Assembly (NCBI GenBank): GCA_964399635.1
Contig: CAYNRU010000028.1
Location: forward strand, 62,001 to 126,000
Reading direction: 5' to 3'
Length of the DNA: 64,000 bases
Source of the DNA: UBA4615 sp964399635
Lineage (GTDB): Bacteria; Pseudomonadota; Gammaproteobacteria; Burkholderiales; Burkholderiaceae_E
This document shows, piece by piece, positions 1 to 8,683 of the stretch. The notes below the pieces were generated by a model. That model saw only the letters and a program-made list of their open reading frames with translations, searched no databases and was not told the DNA's origin. The first letter of the stretch is position 1, and each line of letters opens with the position of its first letter. Made by a program: the position numbers and the translations under genes.

Positions 1-953
1 CGGTCTGGGACGCCGACTCCATCTACAAGATTCCGCGCATGCTGCACGAGCAGCACGTGGACGACCTCGTCTGCGAGGTGCTGCGCCTCGAGGCGAGGCC
101 GGCCGACCTGTCGGTCTGGGACCGCCTGGTCGACCGTCAGCAGCATCCCAAGCGCACGGTGCACATCGCGATGGTCGGCAAGTACGTCGACCTCACCGAG
201 TCGTACAAGTCTCTGACCGAGGCGCTGACGCACGCCGGCATCCACACCGAGAGCAAGGTGGTGGTCGAGTACATCGATTCCGAGCAGATCGAGCGTGACG
301 GCACGGCGGCGCTGGATCCGTTCGACGCCATCCTCGTGCCCGGCGGCTTCGGCAAGCGCGGCGTCGAAGGCAAGATCGCGGCCATCCGCCACGCCCGCGA
401 GCACGGCGTGCCCTACCTGGGCATTTGTCTGGGCATGCAGCTGGCGGTGATCGAGTTCGCCCGCGACGTCTGCGGGCTCGCCGGCGCCAACAGCACCGAG
501 TTCGACCCCGACACGCCGCACCCTGTGGTGGGCCTGATCACCGAATGGCTCGACCGCGAGGGCCGGGTCGAGCGGCGCGACGCCGGCTCCAACCTCGGCG
601 GCACGATGCGCCTGGGCGCGCAGCGCTGCCCGGTCGTCCCCGACACGCTCGCCGCGGGCATCTACGGCGAGTCGGTCAACGAGCGCCACCGCCATCGCTA
701 CGAGGTCAACAACCACTACGTGCCCGAACTCGAGGCCGCGGGCCTGCGCGTGTCGGCGCGCACCCCCACCGAGGGCCTGACCGAGATCGCCGAGCTGCCC
801 CAATCGGGCCGCGCCGCGCATCCGTGGTTCATCGGCGTGCAGTTCCACCCCGAGTTCACCTCCACCCCTCGCGACGGGCACCCGCTGTTCCGCTCGTACG
901 TCGAGGCGGCGCTCGCGCACGCGGCGCGTCGCGCCGCCCTTCGCGCGGCCTGA
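1..953 (+). CDS. pyrG: CTP synthase, C-terminal part (5' end outside window)
   Basis: Makes CTP from UTP, ATP and glutamine in the cytoplasm. Only the last ~316 residues are in the window; the reading frame is open from base 3. What is visible is the end of the synthetase domain and the whole class I glutamine amidotransferase domain: an oxyanion strand (PGGFGKRG), the nucleophile elbow GICLGMQ with its Cys, and the His/Glu pair in QFHPEF near the end. The TGA is followed 14 bases later by kdsA, a gene order common in Burkholderiales, so the two are probably co-transcribed. Confidence 0.97.
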   Translation, partial: VWDADSIYKIPRMLHEQHVDDLVCEVLRLEARPADLSVWDRLVDRQQHPKRTVHIAMVGKYVDLTESYKSLTEALTHAGIHTESKVVVEYIDSEQIERDGTAALDPFDAILVPGGFGKRGVEGKIAAIRHAREHGVPYLGICLGMQLAVIEFARDVCGLAGANSTEFDPDTPHPVVGLITEWLDREGRVERRDAGSNLGGTMRLGAQRCPVVPDTLAAGIYGESVNERHRHRYEVNNHYVPELEAAGLRVSARTPTEGLTEIAELPQSGRAAHPWFIGVQFHPEFTSTPRDGHPLFRSYVEAALAHAARRAALRAA

Positions 954-967
954 CCGGGAGGCCATCG

Positions 968-1825
968 ATGCGACTGTGCGGATTCGAAGTCGGCCTGGAC
1001 CGGCCGCTGTTCCTGATCGCCGGGCCCTGCGCGATCGAGTCGCGAGAGCTCGCCATCGAGACCGCCGGTCAGCTCAAGGCGATCGCCAGCGCGCTGGGCG
1101 TGCCTTTCATCTACAAGTCCTCGTTCGACAAGGCCAACCGCAGCTCGGGCCGCTCCTTCCGCGGACCGGGCATGGACGCGGGCCTGCGGATCCTCGACGA
1201 CGTCCGTCGCCAGGTCGGCGTACCGGTGCTGACCGACGTCCACGACGTCGAGCAGATCGCGCCGGTGGCGGCGGTGGTGGACGTGCTGCAGACGCCCGCG
1301 TTCCTGTGCCGCCAGACCGACTTCATCCGCGCGGTGGCCGCCAGCGGCAAGCCCGCCAACATCAAGAAGGGGCAGTTCCTGGCACCGCACGACATGAAGA
1401 ACGTCGCCGACAAGGCGCGCGAGGCCGCGGTCGCCGCCGGCCACCCGGCCGACTCGATCATGGTGTGCGAGCGGGGCGCTTCGTTTGGCTACAACAACCT
1501 GGTGTCGGACATGCGCAGCCTCGCGATCATGCGCGAGACCGGCTGCCCGGTCGTGTTCGACGCGACCCACTCGGTCCAGCTCCCGGGCGGGCAGGGCACG
1601 AGCTCCGGCGGCCAGCGCGAGTTCGTGCCGGTGCTGGCGCGCGCCGCGGTCGCGGTGGGTGTCTCGGGCCTGTTCATGGAGACCCACCCGGACCCCGCGC
1701 ACGCGCTGTCCGACGGCCCCAACGCCTGGCCGCTGCAGCGGATGGCCGAGCTGCTCGCCACGCTGTGCGAGCTCGACGCTCTGGTCAAGCGCACCGGTTT
1801 CCCCGAGCATTCGGTGCTCGGCTGA
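968..1825 (+). CDS. kdsA: 3-deoxy-8-phosphooctulonate (KDO8P) synthase, metal-dependent type
   Basis: Condenses phosphoenolpyruvate with arabinose 5-phosphate to KDO 8-phosphate, the first committed step towards the KDO of lipopolysaccharide. The product is 285 residues, normal for the family, with KSSFDKANRSS and the RGPGMD loop near the N-terminus. At residue 21 it has Cys in IAGPCAIES, where the E. coli enzyme has Asn; by family knowledge this Cys marks the metal-requiring class. The ATG at 968 is chosen because family homology begins there; the frame stays open far upstream only as antisense-like noise inside pyrG. Confidence 0.96.
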   Translation: MRLCGFEVGLDRPLFLIAGPCAIESRELAIETAGQLKAIASALGVPFIYKSSFDKANRSSGRSFRGPGMDAGLRILDDVRRQVGVPVLTDVHDVEQIAPVAAVVDVLQTPAFLCRQTDFIRAVAASGKPANIKKGQFLAPHDMKNVADKAREAAVAAGHPADSIMVCERGASFGYNNLVSDMRSLAIMRETGCPVVFDATHSVQLPGGQGTSSGGQREFVPVLARAAVAVGVSGLFMETHPDPAHALSDGPNAWPLQRMAELLATLCELDALVKRTGFPEHSVLG

Positions 1826-1864
1826 CGCCGGGTCCACCGCACAGCCGCCACCACAGGAACCCTC

Positions 1865-2158
1865 ATGCCCGCCGCCTACGTGATTGCCGACGTCGCCGTG
1901 TCCGATCCGGAGCAGTACAAGCGCTACCAGGCGCTGTCGCCCGGTGCGGTCGCCGCGGCGGGCGGCGAGTTCGTGGTGCGCGGCGGACGGCATGAGACGC
2001 TCGAGGGCGACTGGACGCCCGGGCGCGTGGTCGTCCTGCGCTTCCCGAGCTACGAGGCCGCACGCGCCTTCTATGACTCCGCCCTCTACCTCGCCGCCCG
2101 CGCCGCGCGGGCCGGTGCCACCGAACACTTCAACATGATCGTCGTCGAAGGAACCTGA
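1865..2158 (+). CDS. DUF1330 family protein
   Basis: A 97-residue cytoplasmic protein with the ferredoxin-like DUF1330 pattern: an N-terminal YVIADVAVSDPEQYKRY strand-helix, a central G-rich turn, and a C-terminal strand ending NMIVVEGT. The function of the family is not established. It sits between kdsA and eno, 39 bases after one and 5 before the other, as in many Burkholderiales, so it probably belongs to the same transcript. Nothing unusual in length or composition. Confidence 0.9.
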   Translation: MPAAYVIADVAVSDPEQYKRYQALSPGAVAAAGGEFVVRGGRHETLEGDWTPGRVVVLRFPSYEAARAFYDSALYLAARAARAGATEHFNMIVVEGT

Positions 2159-2163
2159 CAGCC

Positions 2164-3447
2164 ATGAGCACGATAGTCGACATCATCGGCCGCGAAGTCA
2201 TCGACTCGCGCGGCAACCCCACGGTCGAATGCGACGTGCTGCTCGAGTCGGGCATCATGGGCCGCGCGGCGGTGCCCTCGGGCGCATCCACCGGCTCGCG
2301 CGAGGCGATCGAGCTGCGCGACGGCGACGCGTCGCGCTACGGCGGCAAGGGCGTGCTGCGCGCCGTCGAGAACATCAACACCGAGATCTCCGAGGCCATC
2401 ATGGGCCTGGACGCCTCCGAGCAGGCCTACGTCGACAAGACCCTGATCGACCTGGACGGCACCGACAACAAGGCGCGGCTCGGCGCCAACGCGACGCTGG
2501 CCGTCTCGATGGCGGTCGCCAAGGCGGCGGCCGAGGAGTCGGGCCTGCCGCTGTACCGTTACTTCGGCGGCTCGGGCGCGATGGCGCTGCCGGTGCCGAT
2601 GATGAACGTCATCAACGGCGGGGCGCACGCCAACAACAACCTGGACATCCAGGAGTTCATGATCATCCCGCTGGGGGCGCCGACCTTCCGCGAGGCCGTC
2701 CGCTATGGCGCCGAGACCTTCCAGGCGCTCAAGAAGATCCTGCACGAGCGCGGCATGAGCACGGCGGTCGGCGACGAGGGTGGCTTCGCGCCCAACGTCG
2801 CGAACCACGAGGCCGCCATCCTGCTGATCCTCGAGGCGATCGACCGCGCCGGCTACCAGGCCGGCTCCCAGATCGCGATCGGCCTCGACTGCGCGAGCTC
2901 GGAGTTCTTCCGCGACGGGCGCTACAAGCTCGACGGCGAGGGCCTGTCCCTGACCGCCGCCGATTTCACGAACCTGCTCGGCACCTGGTGCGACAAGTAC
3001 CCGATCGTGTCGGTCGAGGACGGCATGGCCGAGAACGACTGGGACGGCTGGCGCACGCTGACCGATCAGCTCGGCGACCGCGTGCAGCTGGTGGGCGACG
3101 ACCTGTTCGTGACCAACACGCGGATCCTGCGTGAGGGCATCGAGGCCGGCATCGCCAACTCGATCCTGATCAAGATCAACCAGATCGGGACCCTGACCGA
3201 GACCTTCGCCGCGATCGAGCTGGCCAAGCGCAACAACTACACCGCGGTGGTGTCGCACCGCTCCGGTGAGACCGAGGACACCACGATCGCCGACATCGCG
3301 GTGGCCACCAACGCGCTGCAGATCAAGACCGGCTCGATGTCGCGCAGCGACCGTGTCGCCAAGTACAACCAGCTGCTGCGTATCGAGGAGGACCTCGGGG
3401 AGGTCGCTCAGTACCCGGGCCGCTCGGCCTTCTACAACCTGCTCTGA
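2164..3447 (+). CDS. eno: Enolase (phosphopyruvate hydratase)
   Basis: Interconverts 2-phosphoglycerate and phosphoenolpyruvate in glycolysis, and in bacteria is also a degradosome component. 427 residues, full length. Signatures seen: IDSRGNPTVE at the N-terminus, GAHANN, the acid-base region VGDEGGFAPN, the catalytic Lys in ILIKINQIGTLTET, and the SHRSGETED phosphate loop. It supplies PEP for KdsA, two genes upstream. FtsB follows after 8 bases. Confidence 0.98.
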   Translation: MSTIVDIIGREVIDSRGNPTVECDVLLESGIMGRAAVPSGASTGSREAIELRDGDASRYGGKGVLRAVENINTEISEAIMGLDASEQAYVDKTLIDLDGTDNKARLGANATLAVSMAVAKAAAEESGLPLYRYFGGSGAMALPVPMMNVINGGAHANNNLDIQEFMIIPLGAPTFREAVRYGAETFQALKKILHERGMSTAVGDEGGFAPNVANHEAAILLILEAIDRAGYQAGSQIAIGLDCASSEFFRDGRYKLDGEGLSLTAADFTNLLGTWCDKYPIVSVEDGMAENDWDGWRTLTDQLGDRVQLVGDDLFVTNTRILREGIEAGIANSILIKINQIGTLTETFAAIELAKRNNYTAVVSHRSGETEDTTIADIAVATNALQIKTGSMSRSDRVAKYNQLLRIEEDLGEVAQYPGRSAFYNLL

Positions 3448-3455
3448 GCCTCGGC

Positions 3456-3806
3456 ATGCGTTTGTTCGCCCTCGCGCTGGTCGCGCTGCTCGCCCTGATC
3501 CAGTATCCGCTGTGGCTCGGCAAGGGCGGCTGGCTGCGGGTCTGGGAGCTGGACCAGCAGTTGCTGGCCCAGGGTCAGGTCAACGCGCGGCTGCGCGAGC
3601 GCAACCTCGCCCTCGAGGGCGAGGTGCGCGACCTGAGGCAGGGAACCGGTGCGATCGAGGAGCGGGCTCGCTACGAGCTGGGCATGATGCGGCCCGACGA
3701 GATCTTCGTGCAGGTCGGCGAGCCGGGCGCGGCGGTGCCCGCGCAGCCGGCGTCGCCGACCGCGCTCAGTGCCGCGCCCGCGAGCCCGGTGCGAGCGGTT
3801 CGCTGA
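3456..3806 (+). CDS. ftsB: Cell division protein FtsB
   Basis: A small bitopic divisome protein that forms the FtsQ-FtsB-FtsL complex. The 116 residues show one N-terminal membrane helix (about 2-20), then a charged coiled coil (about 30-62, WELDQQLLAQGQVNARLRER), then the conserved ARYELGMMRPDEIFVQV patch used to contact FtsQ. The tail after residue 95 is Ala/Pro-rich and specific to this organism. Lies 8 bases after eno, the usual location. Its last 41 bases overlap the 3' end of convergent hslO. Confidence 0.94.
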   Translation: MRLFALALVALLALIQYPLWLGKGGWLRVWELDQQLLAQGQVNARLRERNLALEGEVRDLRQGTGAIEERARYELGMMRPDEIFVQVGEPGAAVPAQPASPTALSAAPASPVRAVR

Positions 3807-4743
3807 GGAAGAGCCTGGCGCCGTCGATCGCGTCGAACTCGTAGGGCGTGTTGCAGAACTCGCAGCGCACCCCGACCGAGCCCAGCTCCGCGACGATCGA
3901 TTCGATCTCGGCCCTTCCGAGCATGCGGAGCATCGAGGCGACCTTGTCCCGGGAGCAGGTACACGCGAAGCGCGGCGCACGCGAATCGAAGGCGTGCAGC
4001 GGCTCCTGCCAGAACAGCCGGCGCAGCACCGACTCCGAGGGCAGGGCCAGCAACTCGTCGCGGGTGACCGTGTCGGCGAGGTGCTGCATGCGGTTCCAGC
4101 CCTCGTCGGCATCGTCGCCGGTGGGCTCGGCGTCGGGCACGTCCGGCTTGCCGCCTTCGGACGGCAGGCGCTGCAGCAGCAGCCCTGTGGCCCGCGAATC
4201 GTCCGCGGCCAGCCACAGGCGGGTGGGCACCTGCTCGGAGCGCTCCATGTAGCGCTCGAGCACCTCGGCGACGCTGTTCCCCTCGAAGGGCACGATGCCC
4301 TGGTAGGGCTGCCGATTGGGCGAGTCGGTACGCGGATCGAGGGTCACCACGAAGCGGCCACGGCCGTTGGCGTTGACCAGCGTCGCGAGGTCGGCGTCCT
4401 CCGGGCAGGTCTCGCCGTCGCGCAGCTTGGCGGTCGCCCGGAAGCTGCCGTCGGCCTCGCACTCGACCACCAGCAGCGAGACCGGGCCGTCGCCGTGGAT
4501 CTGGAGGATCAGCGCGCCGTCGAACTTCAGCGATGCCGACAGCAGCAGACCCGCCGCGCACAGCTCGCCGAGGCGGTCGCGCACCGAGCGCGGGAAGGCA
4601 TGGCGGTCGGCGACCTCCCGCCACGCCGCGTCGAGCGACACGACCTCGCCGCGCACCGGGGCGCCGCGCAGCAGGAAGCGCTGCAGGGTGTCGCCCGCAC
4701 CCGCGCCGTCGTCGGACACCGGGGGGATCGGGGTGCCGCTCAC
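3766..4743 (-). CDS. hslO: Redox-regulated chaperone Hsp33
   Basis: A cytosolic holdase activated by oxidation. Its 325 residues include the four zinc-binding cysteines near the C-terminus, spaced as CxC (FACTCSRD) and CxxC (CEFCNTPYEF). I chose the GTG at 4743, which overlaps the TGA of the upstream gamma-carbonic anhydrase gene (GTGA); the open frame continues further upstream but carries no homology there. The N-terminus (SGTPIPPVSDDG) and the C-terminal tail beyond the zinc site are slightly longer than usual. It ends inside the 3' end of ftsB. Confidence 0.95.
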   Translation of the reverse strand: MSGTPIPPVSDDGAGAGDTLQRFLLRGAPVRGEVVSLDAAWREVADRHAFPRSVRDRLGELCAAGLLLSASLKFDGALILQIHGDGPVSLLVVECEADGSFRATAKLRDGETCPEDADLATLVNANGRGRFVVTLDPRTDSPNRQPYQGIVPFEGNSVAEVLERYMERSEQVPTRLWLAADDSRATGLLLQRLPSEGGKPDVPDAEPTGDDADEGWNRMQHLADTVTRDELLALPSESVLRRLFWQEPLHAFDSRAPRFACTCSRDKVASMLRMLGRAEIESIVAELGSVGVRCEFCNTPYEFDAIDGARLFLSEPLAPGSRARH

Positions 4744-5267
4744 GGGTCGAGCCGCTTGAGCTCGGCGTCGAACGCGGCGGCGCGCCCGATGTAGCTGTCG
4801 GCGCCGGCGCGCATGCGCGCGACGTCCTCGTCGGTGAGCGTGCGCACCACCTTTCCGGGCGAGCCGAGCACGACGCTGCGGTCGGGGATCACCTTGCCCT
4901 CGGCAATCAGGGCGCCCGCGCCGATCAGGCATTCGCGGCCGATCCGCGCGCCGTTGAGCACGATCGCCTGGATGCCGATCAGGCTGCCGTCGCCGACGGT
5001 GCAGCCATGCAGCATCGCCTGGTGGCCGATGGTGACGCGGGCGCCGATGGTCATCGGGAACCCCATGTCGGTGTGCAGCACCGCGTTCTCCTGCACGTTG
5101 CTGCCGGCGCCGACGCGGATCGGCTCGTTGTCGCCGCGCAGCACCGCGCCGAACCAGACGCTTGCGCCCTCGGCGAGCTCGACGTCACCCAGCACGTGGG
5201 CTCCCGGTGCGACCCACGCGGTGGGTGCGAGCCGCGGCCGGCGCTCGCCGATCGAATAGATGGCCAT
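4740..5267 (-). CDS. Gamma-carbonic anhydrase / YrdA-type left-handed beta-helix protein
   Basis: A 175-residue hexapeptide-repeat protein. The three zinc-ligand histidines expected of gamma-class carbonic anhydrases are present: one in VLHTD and two in TIGHQAMLHG. A C-terminal helix (residues about 150-175) packs against the helix in the family. Physiological activity of this YrdA/PaaY branch is often unproven. The ATG at 5267 has AGGA upstream and removes a 14-residue extension of poor character. Translationally coupled to hslO by a 4-base overlap. Confidence 0.92.
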   Translation of the reverse strand: MAIYSIGERRPRLAPTAWVAPGAHVLGDVELAEGASVWFGAVLRGDNEPIRVGAGSNVQENAVLHTDMGFPMTIGARVTIGHQAMLHGCTVGDGSLIGIQAIVLNGARIGRECLIGAGALIAEGKVIPDRSVVLGSPGKVVRTLTDEDVARMRAGADSYIGRAAAFDAELKRLDP

Positions 5268-5485
5268 GGTGTCCTCGTGGCGTGGCGGGGAAGGCCGCGG
5301 CACGGCCACGCGCGGGCCCGGCGGAGGGTGCTTCCCGGAGGCCGAGTGTACCTCGCAGCGCCCGGGGGCCGCTTCACGGACGCGGCCGCAGGACCCGGCG
5401 CGAGGTGCGTGCGGCCCCGCCGCCTGATGCGGGCCTTGCTGCGGGCGACGAACCGGCGATACTTGGACGTACCATCCGTCCGATC

Positions 5486-6274
5486 ATGACCACTCTGCGC
5501 CAGCAGGCCCTGCGTGTCGTCCAGGCGCCCGATCCGTCGTCCAAGGTCGCGCTGACCCGCCTCGTCGCGGCGTCCGGTGAGCCGGTCGGCGCCGACCTTC
5601 GGATCGACGAGCCGCCCGGCCTGCCGGGGCGGCCGGCGCAGCCGGCCCTGGTGCCGCATGCGGCGCTGGTGCAGCGCTCGCTCGCGACCGTCGAGGGGCG
5701 CGCCGCGCTGGTGCACGCGATCGCGCATATCGAGCTGAATGCGATCGACCTGGCAATGGACCTCGTCTGGCGCTTCGCCGGCATGCCCGAGGCCTTCTAT
5801 CGTGAGTGGGTCGTCATCGCGGCCGAGGAGGCGCTGCACTTCAGCCTGCTGCGCGACCACCTGCTGCGGCTCGGTTTCGACTACGGCGCGTTCCCGGCGC
5901 ACAACGCGCTCTGGGAGATGGCGCAGCGCACGCGTGGGGACGTGCTGGCGCGCATCGGGCTCGTGCCGCGCACGCTCGAGGCGCGCGGGCTAGACGCCTC
6001 GCCCGGGGTCAGGCGCAAGCTGATCGGCGCCGGCGACCGCGAGGCCGGGGCGATCCTCGACGTGATCCTGCGCGACGAGATCGGCCACGTCGCGGCCGGT
6101 AATCGCTGGTACCGCTGGGTCTGCGAGCGCCGGGGCCTCGAGCCGGTCGCCACCTATGCGACTCTGGTCGAGACCTATGGCGCGCCCAGGCTGCGGGGGC
6201 CCTTCAACGTCGAGGCCCGTCGCCAGGCGGGCTTCAGCGACGCCGAACTGACCGCGCTGGGCGCGCTGCCGTGA
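5486..6274 (+). CDS. DUF455 ferritin-like protein
   Basis: 262 residues with a four-helix, ferritin-like pattern of carboxylates and histidines: HIELNAIDLAMD (about residue 78), EEALHFSLLRDHL (about 114) and RDEIGHVAAGNRWY (about 196), which suggest a dinuclear metal site. DUF455 proteins are widespread in proteobacteria but have no settled function; a diiron oxidase or hydroxylase role is an inference. The ATG at 5486 is the first that leaves the conserved N-terminus TLRQQAL intact. Its stop overlaps the GTG of the next gene, so the two are coupled. Confidence 0.88.
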   Translation: MTTLRQQALRVVQAPDPSSKVALTRLVAASGEPVGADLRIDEPPGLPGRPAQPALVPHAALVQRSLATVEGRAALVHAIAHIELNAIDLAMDLVWRFAGMPEAFYREWVVIAAEEALHFSLLRDHLLRLGFDYGAFPAHNALWEMAQRTRGDVLARIGLVPRTLEARGLDASPGVRRKLIGAGDREAGAILDVILRDEIGHVAAGNRWYRWVCERRGLEPVATYATLVETYGAPRLRGPFNVEARRQAGFSDAELTALGALP

Positions 6275-6546
6275 CGGCACCGGTCGCGGACGCGCACGCC
6301 GTCGCCCCCGTGCCCCGCCCTGGCCCCGAGCGGCCCGGCGCGGACGGCCCCTGGGGACGCAGCGACCCGGCTTTGGCACGGGAATGGCGCGGCGCGCGCT
6401 TTCGCGGCTACGCGCGGATGGACCTTGCGCGGCGGCGCGCCCTCGTCGAGATGCGCGGCATCGACGACCCGGCCGATCCGGCGACCGGCTGCCGCATGCT
6501 GCGCAGCTTCGAGGTCGTCGCCGGCAGCGGACGGCTGGACGGCTGA
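6271..6546 (+). CDS. Small hypothetical protein coupled to DUF455 gene
   Basis: 91 residues, GTG start overlapping the TGA of the DUF455 gene. The first 30 residues are Pro/Ala-rich; residues 35-90 carry a denser, possibly folded part (AREWRGARFRGYARMDLARR, then RGIDDPADPATGCRMLRSFE). I do not recognise the family. The position, coupling and strand argue that it is real, but in DNA this GC-rich an open frame of this size can occur by chance. It ends 18 bases before the response regulator gene. Confidence 0.5.
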   Translation: MTAPVADAHAVAPVPRPGPERPGADGPWGRSDPALAREWRGARFRGYARMDLARRRALVEMRGIDDPADPATGCRMLRSFEVVAGSGRLDG

Positions 6547-6564
6547 GCGCGGGCAGGGGGCGCG

Positions 6565-7227
6565 ATGCGGTTGCTGCTGGTCGAGGACGACCCGATGATC
6601 GGTGAGGCGCTGGCGCGCGGGCTGCGGGGCGACGGGTTCGCGCTCGACTGGGCGCACGACGCCCTGGAGGCCGACACGGCGCTGCGGACGCAGTCCTACG
6701 ATCTCGCGCTCTTCGATCTCGGCCTGCCGCGGGGCGACGGTCTGTCGCTGCTGCGCACGCTGCGCGCCCGCGGCGACGCGATGCCGGTGCTGATCGTGAC
6801 CGCGCGCGACGCGGTGGCCGACCGCATCGCCGGGCTCGACGCGGGTGCGGACGACTACCTGGTCAAGCCATTCGACCTGGACGAGCTCGCCGCCCGCATC
6901 CGCGCGGTGCTGCGCCGGCGGGCCGGGCGCGGCACGCCGCTGCTGCAGGCCGGACCGGTCAGCCTGGACCCCGCCCTGCGCCGGGTCACGGTCCGCGGCG
7001 AGCCGGTGGCGCTGTCGGCGCGCGAGTTCGCGCTGCTGCGCGCGCTGCTCGACCGGCCGGGCGCGGTGCTGTCGCGCGCGCAGCTCGAGGAGCGGCTCTA
7101 CGGCTGGGATGACGCGGTCGGCAGCAACGCGGTCGAGGTACACCTGCACGCGCTGCGCCGCAAGCTCGGGCCGGGCGTGGTGCGCAACCTGCGCGGCGTC
7201 GGCTGGTACGTCCCGGACGAGCCGTGA
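6565..7227 (+). CDS. OmpR-family response regulator (PmrA/QseB-like), cassette 1
   Basis: 220 residues. The receiver domain has the acidic pair in LVEDD (8-9), phospho-acceptor Asp51 (LALFDLGLP), a conserved Thr in VTARD and Lys in LVKPFD. A winged-helix DNA-binding domain follows (about 125-220) with the typical ending NLRGVGWYV. It is followed by its sensor kinase and then by an HtrA protease. A perfect CTTAAG-N5-CTTAAG box before that protease is a likely target. Strongly similar along its length to the regulator at 61647. Confidence 0.95.
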   Translation: MRLLLVEDDPMIGEALARGLRGDGFALDWAHDALEADTALRTQSYDLALFDLGLPRGDGLSLLRTLRARGDAMPVLIVTARDAVADRIAGLDAGADDYLVKPFDLDELAARIRAVLRRRAGRGTPLLQAGPVSLDPALRRVTVRGEPVALSAREFALLRALLDRPGAVLSRAQLEERLYGWDDAVGSNAVEVHLHALRRKLGPGVVRNLRGVGWYVPDEP

Positions 7228-7255
7228 GCCCGGCGCGCCGCGCCGCGGGTCGACC

Positions 7256-8596
7256 ATGAGCTCGCTGCGCAGGCGGCTGCTTGCCTGGACCGGCGCGGGC
7301 CTGACGGCGGGCCTGCTGCTGGCGGCGGTCGTGGTCGGCCTGCGGGCGCGCGAGTCGGCGGGCGAGCTGCTCGACTACCAGATGGCGAAGATCGCGGCGG
7401 CGGTGCCCCCGCGCGCCTTTGGCCCGATGCCCGCGCCGCGGCTGGAGGGGCTCAATGCCGACGAAGACGTGGTCATCCAGATCTGGGACGCCTCGGGGCT
7501 GCGGATCTACGGTTCGCATGAGCATCCGGCGCTGCCCGCGCTCGCGCCGCCGGGGTTCTCGGACGTGCGCGGTCCGCAGGGCGCGTGGCGGGTGTATGCC
7601 GTGCCGATCGGGGGCAGCGTGGTGCAGGTCTCGCAGCCGCTGGCGGCCCGCGGCCGGCTCGCGCTGCGCACCGCGCTCGCGGCGGTGGCGCCCATGCTCG
7701 CGCTGTTTCCGGTGCTGGGCGTGCTGCTGTGGATCGGGCTGGGCCGCGGCCTCGCCCCGCTTCGCCGGTTGGCCGACGAGGCGCGCGCCCGCGGCGCGCA
7801 CGCGCTCCACCCGTTCCCCGAAGCCGGGCTCGACGACGAGATCCGTCCGCTGGTGCAGGCGCTCAACGCGCTGCTCGCGCGCCTGGACGCCGCGCTGGAT
7901 GCGCAGCGCGGCTTCGTGGCCGACGCCGCCCACGCCTTGCGCTCCCCGCTCGCGGCCCTGACGCTGCAGGCCCAGGTCGCGCGGCGCGCGCCCGATGCCG
8001 ATAGCCGGCGCACCGCGCTCGAGGACCTCGAGCGCGGCCTGCAGCGCGCCAACCGCCTGGTTGCGCAGTTGCTGACGCTCGCGCGCCAGGAGCCCGGGGC
8101 GACCGCAGTGCAGGAGGCGGGCGCCCCGGCGGCCGCGCGGCGCCGCGTCGACCTCGCCGCGCTCGTCCGCGAAGCCGTCATCGATGCGGCGCTCGCCGCC
8201 GAGTCGCGCGGCCTGGACCTCGGCCTGGCGCGCGCCGAGCCCCTCGAGGTCGAGGGTGACCCCGACGCGCTGCGCATCCTCGTCGACAACCTGATCGACA
8301 ACGCGATCCACCACGGCGCCTCGGGCGGCCGCATCGACGTCTCGGTGCACGCGGACGGCCGCGTCGCGGTCGAGGACCGCGGTCCGGGGCTGCCGCCCGC
8401 GGAGCTCGGCCGGGTGTTCGAGCGCTTCCACCGCGCGCCCGGGGCCGGCGGCCCGGGCAGCGGACTGGGTCTGGCGATCGTGCGGCAGATCGCCGAGCGC
8501 CACGGCGCTCAGGTCGGGCTCGTCAACCGCGAGGGTGGCGGGCTGCGTGCCGAGTTGCGGCTCGCACCCGGCCCGCGCACCGCCCGACCCGCCTGA
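7256..8596 (+). CDS. Sensor histidine kinase (PmrB/QseC-like), cassette 1
   Basis: 446 residues in the inner membrane. TM1 is about residues 11-28, a periplasmic region of ~110 residues follows, and TM2 is about 140-162. Then come a HAMP-like linker, the H-box with His226 (VADAAHALRSPL; Ala replaces the usual Glu after His), and the ATPase domain with N-box DNLIDNAIHH and G-box GSGLGLAIV. The ATG at 7256, 28 bases after the regulator stop, is chosen for its short basic N-terminus before TM1. Confidence 0.94.
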   Translation: MSSLRRRLLAWTGAGLTAGLLLAAVVVGLRARESAGELLDYQMAKIAAAVPPRAFGPMPAPRLEGLNADEDVVIQIWDASGLRIYGSHEHPALPALAPPGFSDVRGPQGAWRVYAVPIGGSVVQVSQPLAARGRLALRTALAAVAPMLALFPVLGVLLWIGLGRGLAPLRRLADEARARGAHALHPFPEAGLDDEIRPLVQALNALLARLDAALDAQRGFVADAAHALRSPLAALTLQAQVARRAPDADSRRTALEDLERGLQRANRLVAQLLTLARQEPGATAVQEAGAPAAARRRVDLAALVREAVIDAALAAESRGLDLGLARAEPLEVEGDPDALRILVDNLIDNAIHHGASGGRIDVSVHADGRVAVEDRGPGLPPAELGRVFERFHRAPGAGGPGSGLGLAIVRQIAERHGAQVGLVNREGGGLRAELRLAPGPRTARPA

Positions 8597-8602
8597 GCGG
8601 GC

Positions 8603-8619
8603 CTTAAGGCCGCCTTAAG
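8603..8619 (+). promoter_or_regulatory. Tandem CTTAAG-N5-CTTAAG box (PmrA-type operator)
   Basis: Two identical hexamers CTTAAG are separated by five bases (GCCGC), giving an 11-bp repeat, one helical turn. This matches the direct-repeat architecture bound by PmrA/QseB-type OmpR-family regulators. It lies 7 bases after the kinase stop and 65 before the HtrA start. The inference is that the cassette's own regulator drives the protease gene. Confidence 0.75.
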
Positions 8620-8683
8620 TCTGGTGCGCGATCCTGCGTGTCGGGGCAGCCATCTCGGCGGCCCGGCTCGACACGGAGGATCC

